A DNA stretch of 64,000 nucleotides from CAXXOK01 sp963666755 (GCA_963666755.2 CAXXGW010000003.1:134625-198624); one strand, 5' to 3'. Counted from the stretch's first letter, positions 17,727 to 26,836 are shown. The notes: generated from the letters alone by a model not told the origin. Made by a program: numbers and translations.

Positions 17727-17822
17727 TTCACGGCGAGGCGAGGGTTGCAGCCCGAACGGGTACGAGCCCCGCGAAGTCCGGCGACCGCTACCGGGGTTTG
17801 GGTTCTAGAAAGTAACTGATGC
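17727..17822 (+). ncRNA. Possible structured RNA after thrS
   Basis: About 95 GC-rich bases between the thrS stop and its terminator hold several short pairings, such as GGG-TTGCAG-CCC, CGGGTACGAGCCCCG and CCCCG with CGGGG, and end in GTTCTAGAAAGTAACTGATG. It has no open frame with a ribosome site. It may be a small RNA processed from, or sharing, the thrS terminator. I do not recognise the family. Confidence 0.35.
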
Positions 17823-17824
17823 GC

Positions 17825-17862
17825 ACACCCGTCCGGGGCTTAGCCCCGGACGGGTGTTATTT
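17825..17862 (+). terminator. Terminator of thrS
   Basis: A perfect stem of ACACCCGTCCGGGGCT-type arms (CACCCGTCCGGGGC with GCCCCGGACGGGTG) around a TTA loop, followed by TTATTTG. Confidence 0.88.
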
Positions 17863-17939
17863 GTGTTGGGGCTGGCCGCACGGGTATGCGTCTGGGGTAG
17901 TGTGCATCGTTACAGTGCAAGGGGGATGGGGCTGCGAAC

Positions 17940-18515
17940 AGGCCCGCCAAATGGTTTCACCCTTTGGAAACCTGACAAGGGCCAATAGCCCTTGACCCGG
18001 TTTGATCGCTTGCATGGGACTGGTGTCTACCCCCGCGCGCCTCATAGCGCCTTTGGCGCTGTTCGTGCGCTTCGCACTCTCGCTGCGGCCGGGGGCTTGG
18101 GCTTCGCCCAAACCCACCAAAGGGTTTCACCCTTTGGAAACCTGACAAGGGCCAGCGGCCCTTGACCCGGTTTTACCGCTTGCAAGCGGCTGGTGATTGC
18201 CCCCGCGCGCCTCATAGCGCCTGTGGCGCTGTTCGCGCGCTTCGCACTCTCGCTGCGGCTGGGCACTTGGGCTTCGCCCAAACCTACCAAAGGGTTTCAC
18301 CCTTTGGAAACCTGACAAGGGCCATCGGCCCTTGACCCGGTTGGATTGCTTGCATGGGACTGGTGTCTACCCCCGCGCGCCTCATAGCGCCTGTGGCGCT
18401 GTTCGCGCGCTTCGCACTCTCGCTGCGGCTGGGCACTTGGGCTTCGCCCAAACCTACCAAAGGGTTTCACCCTTTGGAAACCTGATAAGGGCCAACAGCC
18501 CTTGACCCGGTTTTT
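17940..18515 (-). repeat. Array B: 170-bp hairpin-rich repeat, three full copies
   Basis: The same unit as array A in the opposite orientation. The marker GGTTTCACCCTTTGGAAACC recurs at 17953, 18123, 18293 and 18463, exactly 170 bases apart. Each unit holds CAAGGGCC/GGCCCTTG, AAAGGG/CCCTTT, TTGGGCTTCGCCCAA and AGCGCC/GGCGCT inverted repeats. It separates thrS from the beta-glucosidase gene. No gene is present. Confidence 0.92.
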
Positions 18516-18529
18516 TACATCATTCCTGC

Positions 18530-19891
18530 CTAGAGGTTTGCGCCGTTGGATGCCATCACATCCCGGTACCAGAGGGCGCTATCCTTGACCGTACGCTTAA
18601 ACGTATCGTAATCCACATGCACCAGCCCGAAGCGCTCCTCATACCCCTGATGCCACTCAAAGTTATCCAGCAGCGACCATGCCAGGTAGCCGTATACCTC
18701 TACCCCATCGTCCGCCGCCCGCCGCAGGGCGCGCAGATAGCGCTGCATATAGTCGATGCGGTACGGGTCATGCACCTTGCCGTCCAGTGCGACCGCATCA
18801 TGCCCGCTCATGCCGTTTTCCGTAATGAACACGGGCTTACGGTAACGCTCCCACAGGAAGCGCGGGCCCCAGTAGAGCGTATCCGGGGTGATGGGCCAAT
18901 CGCACGACGTGCGCGGCGCTCCGGGCGGGAAGGGAACCTCCTCAGCCGCGCCGTCTTCGCCTGCGCGCACCAACCGGCCCTCGTACAGGTTCTGGGCCAG
19001 ATAATCCACCGGCTGGGCGATCGTCTCCAGCCGTTTTTCAAACCCTTTGGGCAAGAACTGCCCGTACAGGCTTAGCCCTTCCTCAGGGTACTGCCCCAGC
19101 AGTACCGGATCATGCCACCATGCGGCACTGAAGGCCCAGTTGTCGTCCTCCCGGCCGGGTACAGAGAACATCATCCGCCGGGCGGCTTCCTGATCGGCCG
19201 GGGCGTCCGTTGCGGGCAATGGCACCGGCCCACAGCCCACAAACCCGATGCGCACGCCGGGCACCAGCGCCCGCAGCCGCTGCGCAGCCAGCCCGTGCGC
19301 CACGTGGATGTGGTGGCTCATCGGGATGGTATCCACCACCCCCATGCGCAGGCCGGGCGCCATATCCCCCAGCACATAGCCCAGCCCGATCACGCACTGC
19401 GGCTCGTTAAACGTGAAGAAATCCTGCACCCGATCGCCATAGCGGCGGGCGACCAGCTCGGCGTACTGTGCAAACCATTCAGGCGATTTGGGGTTGAGCC
19501 AGCCGCCACGGCGGTGCAGGGCGCTGGGCAAATCCCAATGGTACAGCGTGCCCAGTGGTTGGATGCCGTTTTCCAGCAGGCAATCGATCAGGGCATCGTA
19601 AAAGCGCAAGCCCGCCTCGTTGGGCTGACCCGTGCCCTCGGGCAGCAGCCGCGGCCAGGAAAAGGAAAAGCGATAGTGCTTCACCCCCAGCGCGCGCATC
19701 AGCGCTACATCCTCACGGAAACGGTGGTAGTGGTCACAGGCCGTATCGCCGGTATGGCCAAGCCTCACCCGGCCCGGCGTGTGGCTGAAATCATCCCAGA
19801 TCGAGGAGCCGCGGCCATCCTCCCGCACGGCTCCTTCCACCTGATACGCAGCGGTGGCGACCCCCCAGACAAAATCTTTGCGAAACCCCAT
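18530..19891 (-). CDS. GH1 beta-glucosidase
   Basis: A 453-residue glycoside hydrolase family 1 enzyme, retaining mechanism. The acid/base Glu is in FFTFNEPQCV at about residue 165 and the nucleophile Glu is in VFITENGMSG at about 355. The start FVWGVATAAYQVEGA and the end LAWSLLDNFEWHQGYEERFGL are typical. No signal peptide is visible, so it acts on imported glucosides, cellobiose or 6-phospho-sugars; the exact specificity is open. It has its own promoter and is not coupled to the AraC gene upstream. Confidence 0.96.
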   Translation of the reverse strand: MGFRKDFVWGVATAAYQVEGAVREDGRGSSIWDDFSHTPGRVRLGHTGDTACDHYHRFREDVALMRALGVKHYRFSFSWPRLLPEGTGQPNEAGLRFYDALIDCLLENGIQPLGTLYHWDLPSALHRRGGWLNPKSPEWFAQYAELVARRYGDRVQDFFTFNEPQCVIGLGYVLGDMAPGLRMGVVDTIPMSHHIHVAHGLAAQRLRALVPGVRIGFVGCGPVPLPATDAPADQEAARRMMFSVPGREDDNWAFSAAWWHDPVLLGQYPEEGLSLYGQFLPKGFEKRLETIAQPVDYLAQNLYEGRLVRAGEDGAAEEVPFPPGAPRTSCDWPITPDTLYWGPRFLWERYRKPVFITENGMSGHDAVALDGKVHDPYRIDYMQRYLRALRRAADDGVEVYGYLAWSLLDNFEWHQGYEERFGLVHVDYDTFKRTVKDSALWYRDVMASNGANL

Positions 19892-19944
19892 GCGCGCCCT
19901 CCCTGTAAAGCGCGGGCCGACTGACGCCCGCGCCGTTTGGCAGC

Positions 19945-19973
19945 ATCATACCGGAAACGCGGCGTTTTTGCAA
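19945..19973 (-). promoter_or_regulatory. Promoter of the beta-glucosidase gene
   Basis: Minus-strand TTGCAA, 17 bases, TATGAT, about 55 bases before the start codon. Confidence 0.65.
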
Positions 19974-20091
19974 CGGGGGTGCTAAAACAGGCCCGGGGTT
20001 TTACCCACGGGCCATCAACCTGTTACGAAATAGAATGGAAGCCATGCGCCGCACATCCTTGCGCCTACAGCGTCCGTGGTGTACCCATGGT

Positions 20092-20148
20092 AAGGGTAAG
20101 GGCGCGTGGGGTTTTCCTACACCCCGCCAAGGAATCGACCTTACCCTT
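20092..20148. repeat. Two-stem inverted repeat in the gap before araC-type gene
   Basis: AAGGGTAAGG at 20092-20101 pairs perfectly with CCTTACCCTT at 20139-20148, enclosing a second GGGGT/ACCCC stem. The 340-base gap (19892-20235) otherwise holds only the beta-glucosidase promoter and a terminator. Confidence 0.5.
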
Positions 20149-20186
20149 CCCCAATACTGCATGCGTGTTCAGCAACAGGAAAAGCC

Positions 20187-20212
20187 GGGAGCCATCCGCT
20201 CCCAGCCTGTTA
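20187..20212 (-). terminator. Terminator of the AraC-family gene
   Basis: On the minus strand GGGAGC-GGATG-GCTCCC is followed by GGCTTTTCC, about 25 bases past the stop codon. Confidence 0.6.
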
Positions 20213-20235
20213 TTCTTTGCCGCTTAGGTATGGAC

Positions 20236-21162
20236 TCAGTCCGTTGCCGGGATCGCCGCGGCTTTCTTTCGCGGTTCGGCTTGCAGCGGGCGGCTCATCT
20301 GGTACTGCTTGGGGCTGACCCCCACCTTGCTCTTAAACGCGCGGCTGAAGTGCGACAGGTTACGGTACCCTACACGCCCGCACACTTCCTCTACCGCCAT
20401 GCCGTTTAAAAGCAGTTCCCGCGCCTTCATCAACCGGCAGTTAATCAGGTACTGCAACGGCGAAAGGCCCGTAATCTCCCGGAAAAGCGCGCACAGCGAC
20501 GATTTGTTCATGTAAAACAGCCTTGACAGGCTTTCCAGACTGATCTCCTCGCCATAGTTGCGGTGCAGGTGGTTGAGGATCGCGTACACCGTGCGGTAGG
20601 CGCTGTCCGTAGCCGTTGCCTCGATGCGGTGCGCCTCGCGGTACAGGCGGTTTACCCGCAGCAGAAAATCCGCCAGCAGCAGCTTTTGCTCCAGATCGTC
20701 GCCAAAGCCGGGGGCCGACTGCTCCGTATGCAGCGACAGCATCCGATCCAGCGCGGCTGCCAGCTCCCGCGCGGTGGCGGCATCCAGCGGCAGCACGTTC
20801 GCATCCGGGAAGGGGCGCAGCATGAAGCATTCCAGCAGATCGGTGTTCTCCGTCGAAAGGCCGTTCACATACGCGGGCTTGAAATACACCACGTAGCGAT
20901 CGTTCTCCTCACCCGGGGTCATGAGGCTTAACAGGTGCAAATCCATGTTGTTGAACAGCAGCAGCGTATACTGCGGCAGAAAGTATGTCTTGCTGCCGGT
21001 ATCCAGACGCAGCCCGGGGCTTAACGAAAGCAGCACCTCAAACTCGTCATGGATATGGTAACGTGATTTTTCCGTGCTGTAGGTGCGCTTGTGCTGCACC
21101 GACGCATCGCCGGCCAGCGCCTCGCGGTACGTCTGGTATGGGTTGGGCTTGCCCTGCGCCAT
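20236..21162 (-). CDS. AraC-family transcriptional regulator
   Basis: A 308-residue regulator. The N-terminal part is an AraC-type cupin sensor (SRYHIHDEFEVLLSLSPG at residues about 32-50). The C-terminal 100 residues have two helix-turn-helix units: ISLESLSRLFYMNKSSLCALF and VEEVCGRVGYRNLSHFSRAF, with the family's GVSPKQYQ ending. It lies 37 bases downstream of nagA on the same strand with its own AAGGAGGG site, so it may be the last gene of that operon and may control it, the beta-glucosidase, or both. Confidence 0.93.
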   Translation of the reverse strand: MAQGKPNPYQTYREALAGDASVQHKRTYSTEKSRYHIHDEFEVLLSLSPGLRLDTGSKTYFLPQYTLLLFNNMDLHLLSLMTPGEENDRYVVYFKPAYVNGLSTENTDLLECFMLRPFPDANVLPLDAATARELAAALDRMLSLHTEQSAPGFGDDLEQKLLLADFLLRVNRLYREAHRIEATATDSAYRTVYAILNHLHRNYGEEISLESLSRLFYMNKSSLCALFREITGLSPLQYLINCRLMKARELLLNGMAVEEVCGRVGYRNLSHFSRAFKSKVGVSPKQYQMSRPLQAEPRKKAAAIPATD

Positions 21163-21199
21163 GCCGATGCCGCCCTCCTTCGCTGCGTTTGCAGCAGCC

Positions 21200-22363
21200 T
21201 TACAGCGCCACCGGCTCCCCCGCGATCCACACGGCGCGCACGTTCACCTCATCGTCAAAGAAAACCAGATCGGCATCCATGCCGGGGGCCAGCGTGCCGC
21301 GGCGGTGGGCCAGCCCCATCACGCGGCAGGGGTTCACGCTCATCAGCGCGACGGCCTGCGCAAGCGGCAACCCGACCTGCTTATACAGGGTGCGCACGCA
21401 TTGCGCGGCGTTTACAACGCTGCCCGCAAAGCAGCTGTGGTCGGGCATATAGGCAACGCCCCCCTCCACCACGGCCCAGCGGTCTGCATCGCCCATGCGG
21501 ATACGGCTGCCCTCCGGCAGGCCCGCGCCGCGCAGCGCATCGGTAATCAGGCTGACGGAAGCGTTCGGCTTGCATTTGAGGATCAGCCGCAGCAGTTCCG
21601 GCGGCAGGTGGTGCCCATCGGCAATCACCTCCACCGTCAGCTCGTCCAGCAGGTAGGCGCTTTCCAGCACGCCCAGCACGCGGTGCGCGTGTTCCCGCCG
21701 GAGGGTGGACATGCCGCTGTACAGATGCGTTACATGCGTATAGCCGTGCGCGACGGCGGCCAGCACCTCCGGGTAGCGCGCGTCACTGTGGCCGATGGCC
21801 GCCACGATGCCCAGCGCCCGCAGGCGGTCGCCCAGCGCCAGCGCGCCCTCCAGCTCGCAGGCCACGGAGATGCGCGCCAGCAGCGCGTGCCGCTCCAGCA
21901 GCGGCCCATAATGCGCGGGCAGCGGCAGCCGAAGCGCGTCCGGGTCCTGCGCGCCGGCTTGCGCGGCCGCAAAATACGGCCCTTCCAGATGCAAACCCGG
22001 CATGCGCGGCAGGCCCGGCCGATCCCGCACGGCCTCGAACACATCCAGCGTGCGGTACAGCGCCGCGTCGGGCGCACACAGGGTAGTGGGATAAATAGTG
22101 GTGGCACCGCCCCGCAGGCTGTTGCGGGCCGCAGTACAGAACGCCTCGGGGGTGCCGTCCATAAAATCGGCCCCGCCGCCGCCGTGCACATGCATATCCA
22201 CAAAGCCGGGGCTTACAATCAGGCCCTGCGCGTCCACCACGCGCGCGCCCTCCGGCGGCGCAGCGGCCGTGCCCAGCACGCGCGTCCCTTCCAGTAAAAG
22301 CGCGCCGCCTGCGGCCAGCCCGTCGGGCAGCAGCAGGCGGCCGTTCACAATCGCGGTAATCAT
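21200..22363 (-). CDS. nagA: N-acetylglucosamine-6-phosphate deacetylase
   Basis: A 387-residue amidohydrolase that removes acetate from GlcNAc-6-phosphate to give glucosamine-6-phosphate. Metal and substrate motifs are GFVDMHVHGGGGADFMDG, HLEGPYFA, GHSDARY, THLYSGMSTL and SLITDALRG. The start is the ATG at 22363, whose ATGA overlaps the nagB stop codon, so the two are translationally coupled. Downstream lies the AraC regulator. Confidence 0.94.
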   Translation of the reverse strand: MITAIVNGRLLLPDGLAAGGALLLEGTRVLGTAAAPPEGARVVDAQGLIVSPGFVDMHVHGGGGADFMDGTPEAFCTAARNSLRGGATTIYPTTLCAPDAALYRTLDVFEAVRDRPGLPRMPGLHLEGPYFAAAQAGAQDPDALRLPLPAHYGPLLERHALLARISVACELEGALALGDRLRALGIVAAIGHSDARYPEVLAAVAHGYTHVTHLYSGMSTLRREHAHRVLGVLESAYLLDELTVEVIADGHHLPPELLRLILKCKPNASVSLITDALRGAGLPEGSRIRMGDADRWAVVEGGVAYMPDHSCFAGSVVNAAQCVRTLYKQVGLPLAQAVALMSVNPCRVMGLAHRRGTLAPGMDADLVFFDDEVNVRAVWIAGEPVAL

Positions 22364-23112
22364 AGTTTGGAAGCGGAATCCGCGTCCAGGTACAGGCGCG
22401 CGGACGGATGGTTGCGCAGCACCGAGGCGGGGCACGCCTCCCCCACGGGGTCGTTTAGCATCCGGCGCACAGCCTCAGCCTTGGGCAGCGCGGGCACCAC
22501 GCAGAACACCTCGCGCGCCGCAAACAGCGCCGGGATGGTGGCGGTCAGCGCCGTACAGGGCACCTGCGCCAGCGTGGCAAAGCAGCCGTCGTGCACCTGC
22601 TGGGTGCGGCAAACCTCGTCCAGCGTGACGGATTTGACCAGCTCCGGATCGTGAAAATCCGCCACATGCGGGTCGTTAAAAGCCAGATGCCCATTCTCGC
22701 CCACGCCCATGAAGCACACATCCAACGGATATTTGCGCAGCAGCGCGGCGTAGCGGGGCGCATCCGCCTCGGCGTTACCCATCAGGAACACCTGCCCGAT
22801 GGGCACGCGGCCGAACAGCGCGCTTGTCAGGAAGCTGGAAAACTGCTGCGGCGCGTCCATGGGCAAGCCGATGTAGTTGTCCATATGGAAGGCGTTCACG
22901 CGCGACCAGTCCAGTTCCGCCTGCGCCAGCCCTTCCAGCAACTCGTTCTGGGAGGCGGCGGCGGCGAACATGGCGTTCACGCGGCCCTTATCGGCAATCA
23001 GGCGGCGCAGCAGCGCCACGGCCTCCGCCGCGGCGGCGGCGCCCATCTGCTGCCGGGTATCATAACGTTTTACCTGTAAACGGTCCACGGTATATTCCAT
23101 CATGCCCATCAT
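22360..23112 (-). CDS. nagB: Glucosamine-6-phosphate deaminase
   Basis: A 250-residue deaminase/isomerase giving fructose-6-phosphate and ammonia. The family motif appears as FMGVGENGHLAFNDP (usual GIGxDGHIAFNEP), with the substrate region VNAFHMDNYIGLPMDAPQQFSSF. The gene starts with ATGATGGGCATGATG; the first ATG overlaps the stop of the upstream oxidoreductase (ATGA), and the second cluster of ATGs is an alternative start. With nagA it forms the lower part of amino-sugar catabolism in the tripartite-transporter operon. Confidence 0.92.
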   Translation of the reverse strand: MMGMMEYTVDRLQVKRYDTRQQMGAAAAAEAVALLRRLIADKGRVNAMFAAAASQNELLEGLAQAELDWSRVNAFHMDNYIGLPMDAPQQFSSFLTSALFGRVPIGQVFLMGNAEADAPRYAALLRKYPLDVCFMGVGENGHLAFNDPHVADFHDPELVKSVTLDEVCRTQQVHDGCFATLAQVPCTALTATIPALFAAREVFCVVPALPKAEAVRRMLNDPVGEACPASVLRNHPSARLYLDADSASKL

Positions 23113-24134
23113 GCCTCGAATCGCACAGTTTTTCCCGTCCGGGAAGATTCGTATACCGCCAGGATGATTTCCAGCGGCGGGCGGCCGCTTGCCGCGTCGG
23201 CCAGCAGCGGTTCGCCGTGGAGGATCGCCTCCACAAAATTACGGAACTGACGCACGTGCCCGTCCACCTGAATGGCTTTGGGGTCGGCGCTGGCCACGTT
23301 GCGGGCGGCCACGCCCACGGGCAGCTCGCTTGGCAAATCGCAATCCCAGCGGAGGATAGCGTCCTCCTCCAGCACTACGGAGCCGTGATCGCCGCAGATT
23401 TCGATGCGGCGGGGATAGCCGGGGTAGCAGGTGGTGGAGCCTTCCAGCGTGCCCACCGCGCCGCTTTGGAACTCCAGCACCGCCACGGCGCTGTCCTCCA
23501 CCTCGATGGGGCGGGTCAGCGTCCGGGCATAGCCGTTCAGCTGGCGCACGGGGCCCATCAGGTACCGGAACACGTCGATGCCGTGGATGCCCTGGTTCAT
23601 CAGTGCGCCGCCGCCGTCCATAGCCCAGGTGCCGCGCCAGCTGGCCTGCGCGTAGTAGGCCTCGGTACGGAAATACTTCATTTGCAGACTGCCGGACACA
23701 ATGCGCCCCAGCGCGCCTGCCTCGATGGCGCGGCGCAGCTGCTGCACCGCCGGCGTAAAGCGGAACTGGGAAATGATGCAGGTTTTGACCCCCGTTTCCC
23801 GGGCGGTGGCGATCAGCGCATCCGCGTCGGCAAGAGTCAGGCTCATGGGCTTTTCGCACACAATGTGCTTGCCCGCGCGCATGGCGGCAATCGCCTGCGC
23901 GGTGTGCAGGCCGCTGGGGGTGCATATGCACACGGCGTCCACATCCGGGGCGGCCAGCAGTTCCTCCTGCGTAGCGTAGGCGGGAATGCCGTGCTTCTGG
24001 GCAAAGGCCTCCGCGCCGGGCGCGTAGGGGTCGTAGCAGCCGCTGAGCACCGCGCCCTCCACCGCCGCGATGGCGGCGGCGTGGAAATTGGCAATCATGC
24101 CGCAGCCGATCACCCCAAAACGGACTTCTTTCAT
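23109..24134 (-). CDS. Gfo/Idh/MocA-family oxidoreductase
   Basis: A 341-residue NAD(P)-dependent sugar oxidoreductase. The Rossmann motif is VRFGVIGCGMIANFHAAAI at the N-terminus and the family EKP motif is HIVCEKPMSLTLADADAL. The C-terminal dimerisation fold includes MDGGGALMNQGIHGIDVF with the catalytic-type His/Asp. Start at the ATG with GGAGG seven bases upstream; its ATGA overlaps the stop of the TIM-barrel gene. Context suggests it oxidises or reduces a sugar delivered by the tripartite transporter before nagBA act. Confidence 0.9.
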   Translation of the reverse strand: MKEVRFGVIGCGMIANFHAAAIAAVEGAVLSGCYDPYAPGAEAFAQKHGIPAYATQEELLAAPDVDAVCICTPSGLHTAQAIAAMRAGKHIVCEKPMSLTLADADALIATARETGVKTCIISQFRFTPAVQQLRRAIEAGALGRIVSGSLQMKYFRTEAYYAQASWRGTWAMDGGGALMNQGIHGIDVFRYLMGPVRQLNGYARTLTRPIEVEDSAVAVLEFQSGAVGTLEGSTTCYPGYPRRIEICGDHGSVVLEEDAILRWDCDLPSELPVGVAARNVASADPKAIQVDGHVRQFRNFVEAILHGEPLLADAASGRPPLEIILAVYESSRTGKTVRFEA

Positions 24135-24997
24135 ACGGTAGCCTCCATCCAATGGTAACGGTCGCGCAGGGTGTTCAGGTACTGGCGCGTCGCCTCGTAC
24201 CCGCCCTCCGAGAAGCTCGAACCCTGCGGGTGTACCAGGTCTTCCTCGCTCATGCGGGTTACGCGGTAGTGCGTTTCCACCGACACCCAGCCGTCAAACT
24301 CACGCTTGAGCCGGGGGAACAGGCCGTCGAAATCCACATTGCCCTCGCCCAGCTTTGCGGGCAGAAACGCGTCGGGGCTGCGCAGGATATCCTTGACGTG
24401 CACATGGCGCAGCCAGGGCTTGAGCAGCGCGTACCCGTCGGGGTAAGGCGGCGGCGCGGCAGGGTCGCCGATTTCGTTGCCGGGGTCGAACACCGCCCCC
24501 ACGGCGGGATCGTCCATCTGTTTGAGGAACGCCACCAGCGCGCCGATGTTGGCGGCATACACCGTGGGTTCCGATTCCAGCACCATGGTCACGCCCGCGT
24601 CCCGCGCGATGGCCACAGCCGGGCGCATCGCGTCGGCCACCTCGGCAAAGCGCGCGCCGCCGTCGTGCAGGTTGTTAAAGTTAAAACAGCGCACCAGCCG
24701 CGCACCCCACAGGTGCATGGTATCCATCGTGCGGCGGAAGGCTTCCAAATGCGTCTGGCGGGTTTGCAGATCGTCAAAGGCGCACTTGAACAGCGGCGAG
24801 CTGACACAGCAGATCGGCAGCCCCTCGCCGGTAGCGATGGCGTGAATCTCCCGCACGTCGGCATCGCTCATCTGGAAAGGGTTTTTCTCCCCTACGGAGC
24901 GGATTTCCAGCCCGTTGAGGCCGTACTCCCGCGCCAGAGCGGTCGCCACACGCAGGTCCTGTGAAATTTCATCGGTAATCACAGCGGTTTTATACAT
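24131..24997 (-). CDS. Sugar phosphate isomerase/epimerase (TIM barrel)
   Basis: A 288-residue AP-endonuclease-2/xylose-isomerase-like TIM barrel. Typical features are an N-terminal AVITDEISQDL strand, EIRSVGEKNPF, and metal-site residues in LESEPTVYA, DPGNEIGD, HVHVKDI and VSVETHY (Glu, Asp, His, Glu in order). The family contains isomerases, epimerases and some 3-keto-glycoside or C-glycoside lyases. It is embedded in the operon by 4-base overlaps or near-zero gaps on both sides. Confidence 0.88.
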   Translation of the reverse strand: MYKTAVITDEISQDLRVATALAREYGLNGLEIRSVGEKNPFQMSDADVREIHAIATGEGLPICCVSSPLFKCAFDDLQTRQTHLEAFRRTMDTMHLWGARLVRCFNFNNLHDGGARFAEVADAMRPAVAIARDAGVTMVLESEPTVYAANIGALVAFLKQMDDPAVGAVFDPGNEIGDPAAPPPYPDGYALLKPWLRHVHVKDILRSPDAFLPAKLGEGNVDFDGLFPRLKREFDGWVSVETHYRVTRMSEEDLVHPQGSSFSEGGYEATRQYLNTLRDRYHWMEATV

Positions 24998-25000
24998 ACG

Positions 25001-25321
25001 TTACTCCTCGTACTCCATCAGCTCGACCACGGCGCCGTCGGGGGTTTCGTAAAACCCCACCACATGCCCCGCCACCGAGGCGAAGGGGGCGATCAGTTCC
25101 CGGAGGCCCTGTGCCTCCGCCTGAATGGCGTCCACCCGGTAGGCGATATGCGGGCGGTCGCGCAGCGCGTCCGGCACACAGCTTTCGGGGGTGTACCGCA
25201 GCCACTCCACCCGAAACGGGTGGAGGGCCGGGTCGGTCACCCATACGCGGGTTTTGGCTACAAAGCGTTCGCCGGGCTGCGGCGTTTCCGTACGCAGCCC
25301 CACGTGGTCGAATTGCTTCAT
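25001..25321 (-). CDS. VOC-family (glyoxalase-like) protein
   Basis: A 106-residue protein of the vicinal-oxygen-chelate fold. It begins MKQFDHVGLRTE and ends PDGAVVELMEYEE, the two halves carrying metal-ligand His and Glu positions, with HIAYRVDAIQA between. The single module would form a dimer. The start codon overlaps the stop of the TctA gene by one base. The likely role is an isomerase or epimerase step on a keto or aldehyde intermediate; this is inference. Confidence 0.8.
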   Translation of the reverse strand: MKQFDHVGLRTETPQPGERFVAKTRVWVTDPALHPFRVEWLRYTPESCVPDALRDRPHIAYRVDAIQAEAQGLRELIAPFASVAGHVVGFYETPDGAVVELMEYEE

Positions 25322-26823
25322 CAGGCGGCCTTGCCGCGCTTGAACAGCCGCGCCTTGAACTTGGCGTACCCCGGAATTTGCGGGATCACCAGCACCAGAA
25401 TGAACAGCAGGAAGAAGATGCACAGCGGCCGCGTGAAGAACGGCAGGATGCTGCCGTCGCTCAGGATCAGCCCGCGGCGCAGGTTTTCGTCCGCCATGTT
25501 GCCCAGGATCACGCCCAGCAGGAACGGGGCGGCGGGGTATTTCATGTACTTCATGGCCACACCCAGCAGGCCGAACACGAACATCAGCTTGACGTCAAAC
25601 AGGCGGTTGTTGACCACAAACGCGCCGATTACGCAGCAGATGAACACCACGGGCATCAGCGTGCGCTGGTCTACCTGCAATACGCGCACCGTCAGCCGCG
25701 ACATGTTGGAGGCGATCACCCACATGATAATGGCGGAAAACACCATGAATACCACCACGTAGTAAAGGAACTCCGGCGTTTCGCTCATCAGCAGCGGGCC
25801 GGGGCGGTAGCCGTGCATCCAGAAGGCCGCCAGCAGCACCGCCGCCGGGGCGCTGCCCGGGATGGCCAGCGAAAGCACCGGAATAATGGCGCCGCCGACC
25901 GCCGCGTTGTTGCCGGCTTCGGCCGACACCACGCCGTCGATTTCGCCGCGGCCCCAGAGCTTGGACTTGCTGGATTTTTTCTCGCTCCAGTAGCTCAGCC
26001 ACCCGCCCGTATCCTCGCCCACGCCGGGGATGGCGCCCATGCTCATGCCCAGCACGCCGCTGCGCAGGATGTTTTTCCAGTTGCGCCGCACGATGGCGAA
26101 CCCTTCACGCGAGCTGAACTTGGAAACCTGTACCAGATCGCGCTTGTCGGGCACAAAGGCATTTACGATTTCCGGAAAGCCGAACAGCCCGATCATGACC
26201 GGCAGCAGCGAAATGCCCGCCGACAGGTTGAGGCTGCCAAACGTAAACCGGGGGAAGGACTGTACCGTATCGCGCCCCACCTGGGAGATCAGCAGCCCCA
26301 CAAACCCAGCGATCCAGCCCTTGACGGGGCGGCCATTGGAGGTCAGGTTGCCGCAGATGATAATGCCGAACACCGCCAGCAGGAACATCTCATAGCTTTG
26401 AAACTTGAGCGCCACGCTGGTAATCAGCGGGGTGGCCAGCGCCACGAAGAAGACGCCGATCAGCGTGCCGAAGAAGGACGCGGCGTTCGCCACAAAAATG
26501 GCCAGACCGCCCTTGCCCTGCAGCGCCAGCGGGTAGCCTTCCATGGCCGTGGCAGCCGAGGCGGGCGTGCCCGGGATGTTCAGCAATATGGCGGACTGGC
26601 ACCCGCCGGAAATGGAACCGATGTAAACCCCGATCAGCACCAGCACAGCCAGCGGGCCGCTGAAGGAATAGGTAAGCCCCGTGAGCAGCGCCACCGCCAT
26701 GGTGGCGGTCAGCCCCGGCAGCATTCCGAAGATCAGCCCCAGCAGCACCGCCAGCACCAGCGCGATGAAGCCGAAGGGCGAAAAGACGACCTGCAGGGCG
26801 TCCATAACATATTGGATAGCCAT
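25321..26823 (-). CDS. Tripartite tricarboxylate transporter, large permease (TctA)
   Basis: A 500-residue membrane protein with about 12 spans. The N-terminal motif GLIFGMLPGLTATMAVALL and the later YIGSISGGCQSAILLNIPGTPASAAT are diagnostic of TctA, and the second half repeats the GMGAIPGVGEDTGGWLSY pattern. It forms the importer with the TctB and TctC genes directly upstream. These systems usually carry carboxylates such as citrate or sugar acids. The ATG at 26823 is about 14 bases downstream of the TctB stop and has AAGGAG nearby. Confidence 0.95.
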   Translation of the reverse strand: MAIQYVMDALQVVFSPFGFIALVLAVLLGLIFGMLPGLTATMAVALLTGLTYSFSGPLAVLVLIGVYIGSISGGCQSAILLNIPGTPASAATAMEGYPLALQGKGGLAIFVANAASFFGTLIGVFFVALATPLITSVALKFQSYEMFLLAVFGIIICGNLTSNGRPVKGWIAGFVGLLISQVGRDTVQSFPRFTFGSLNLSAGISLLPVMIGLFGFPEIVNAFVPDKRDLVQVSKFSSREGFAIVRRNWKNILRSGVLGMSMGAIPGVGEDTGGWLSYWSEKKSSKSKLWGRGEIDGVVSAEAGNNAAVGGAIIPVLSLAIPGSAPAAVLLAAFWMHGYRPGPLLMSETPEFLYYVVVFMVFSAIIMWVIASNMSRLTVRVLQVDQRTLMPVVFICCVIGAFVVNNRLFDVKLMFVFGLLGVAMKYMKYPAAPFLLGVILGNMADENLRRGLILSDGSILPFFTRPLCIFFLLFILVLVIPQIPGYAKFKARLFKRGKAA

Positions 26824-26836
26824 GTGCAACAGCTCC

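Noticed and set aside
17940..18515. CRISPR array
   Set aside because: Units are 170 bases, contiguous, without unique spacers, and no cas gene is near.
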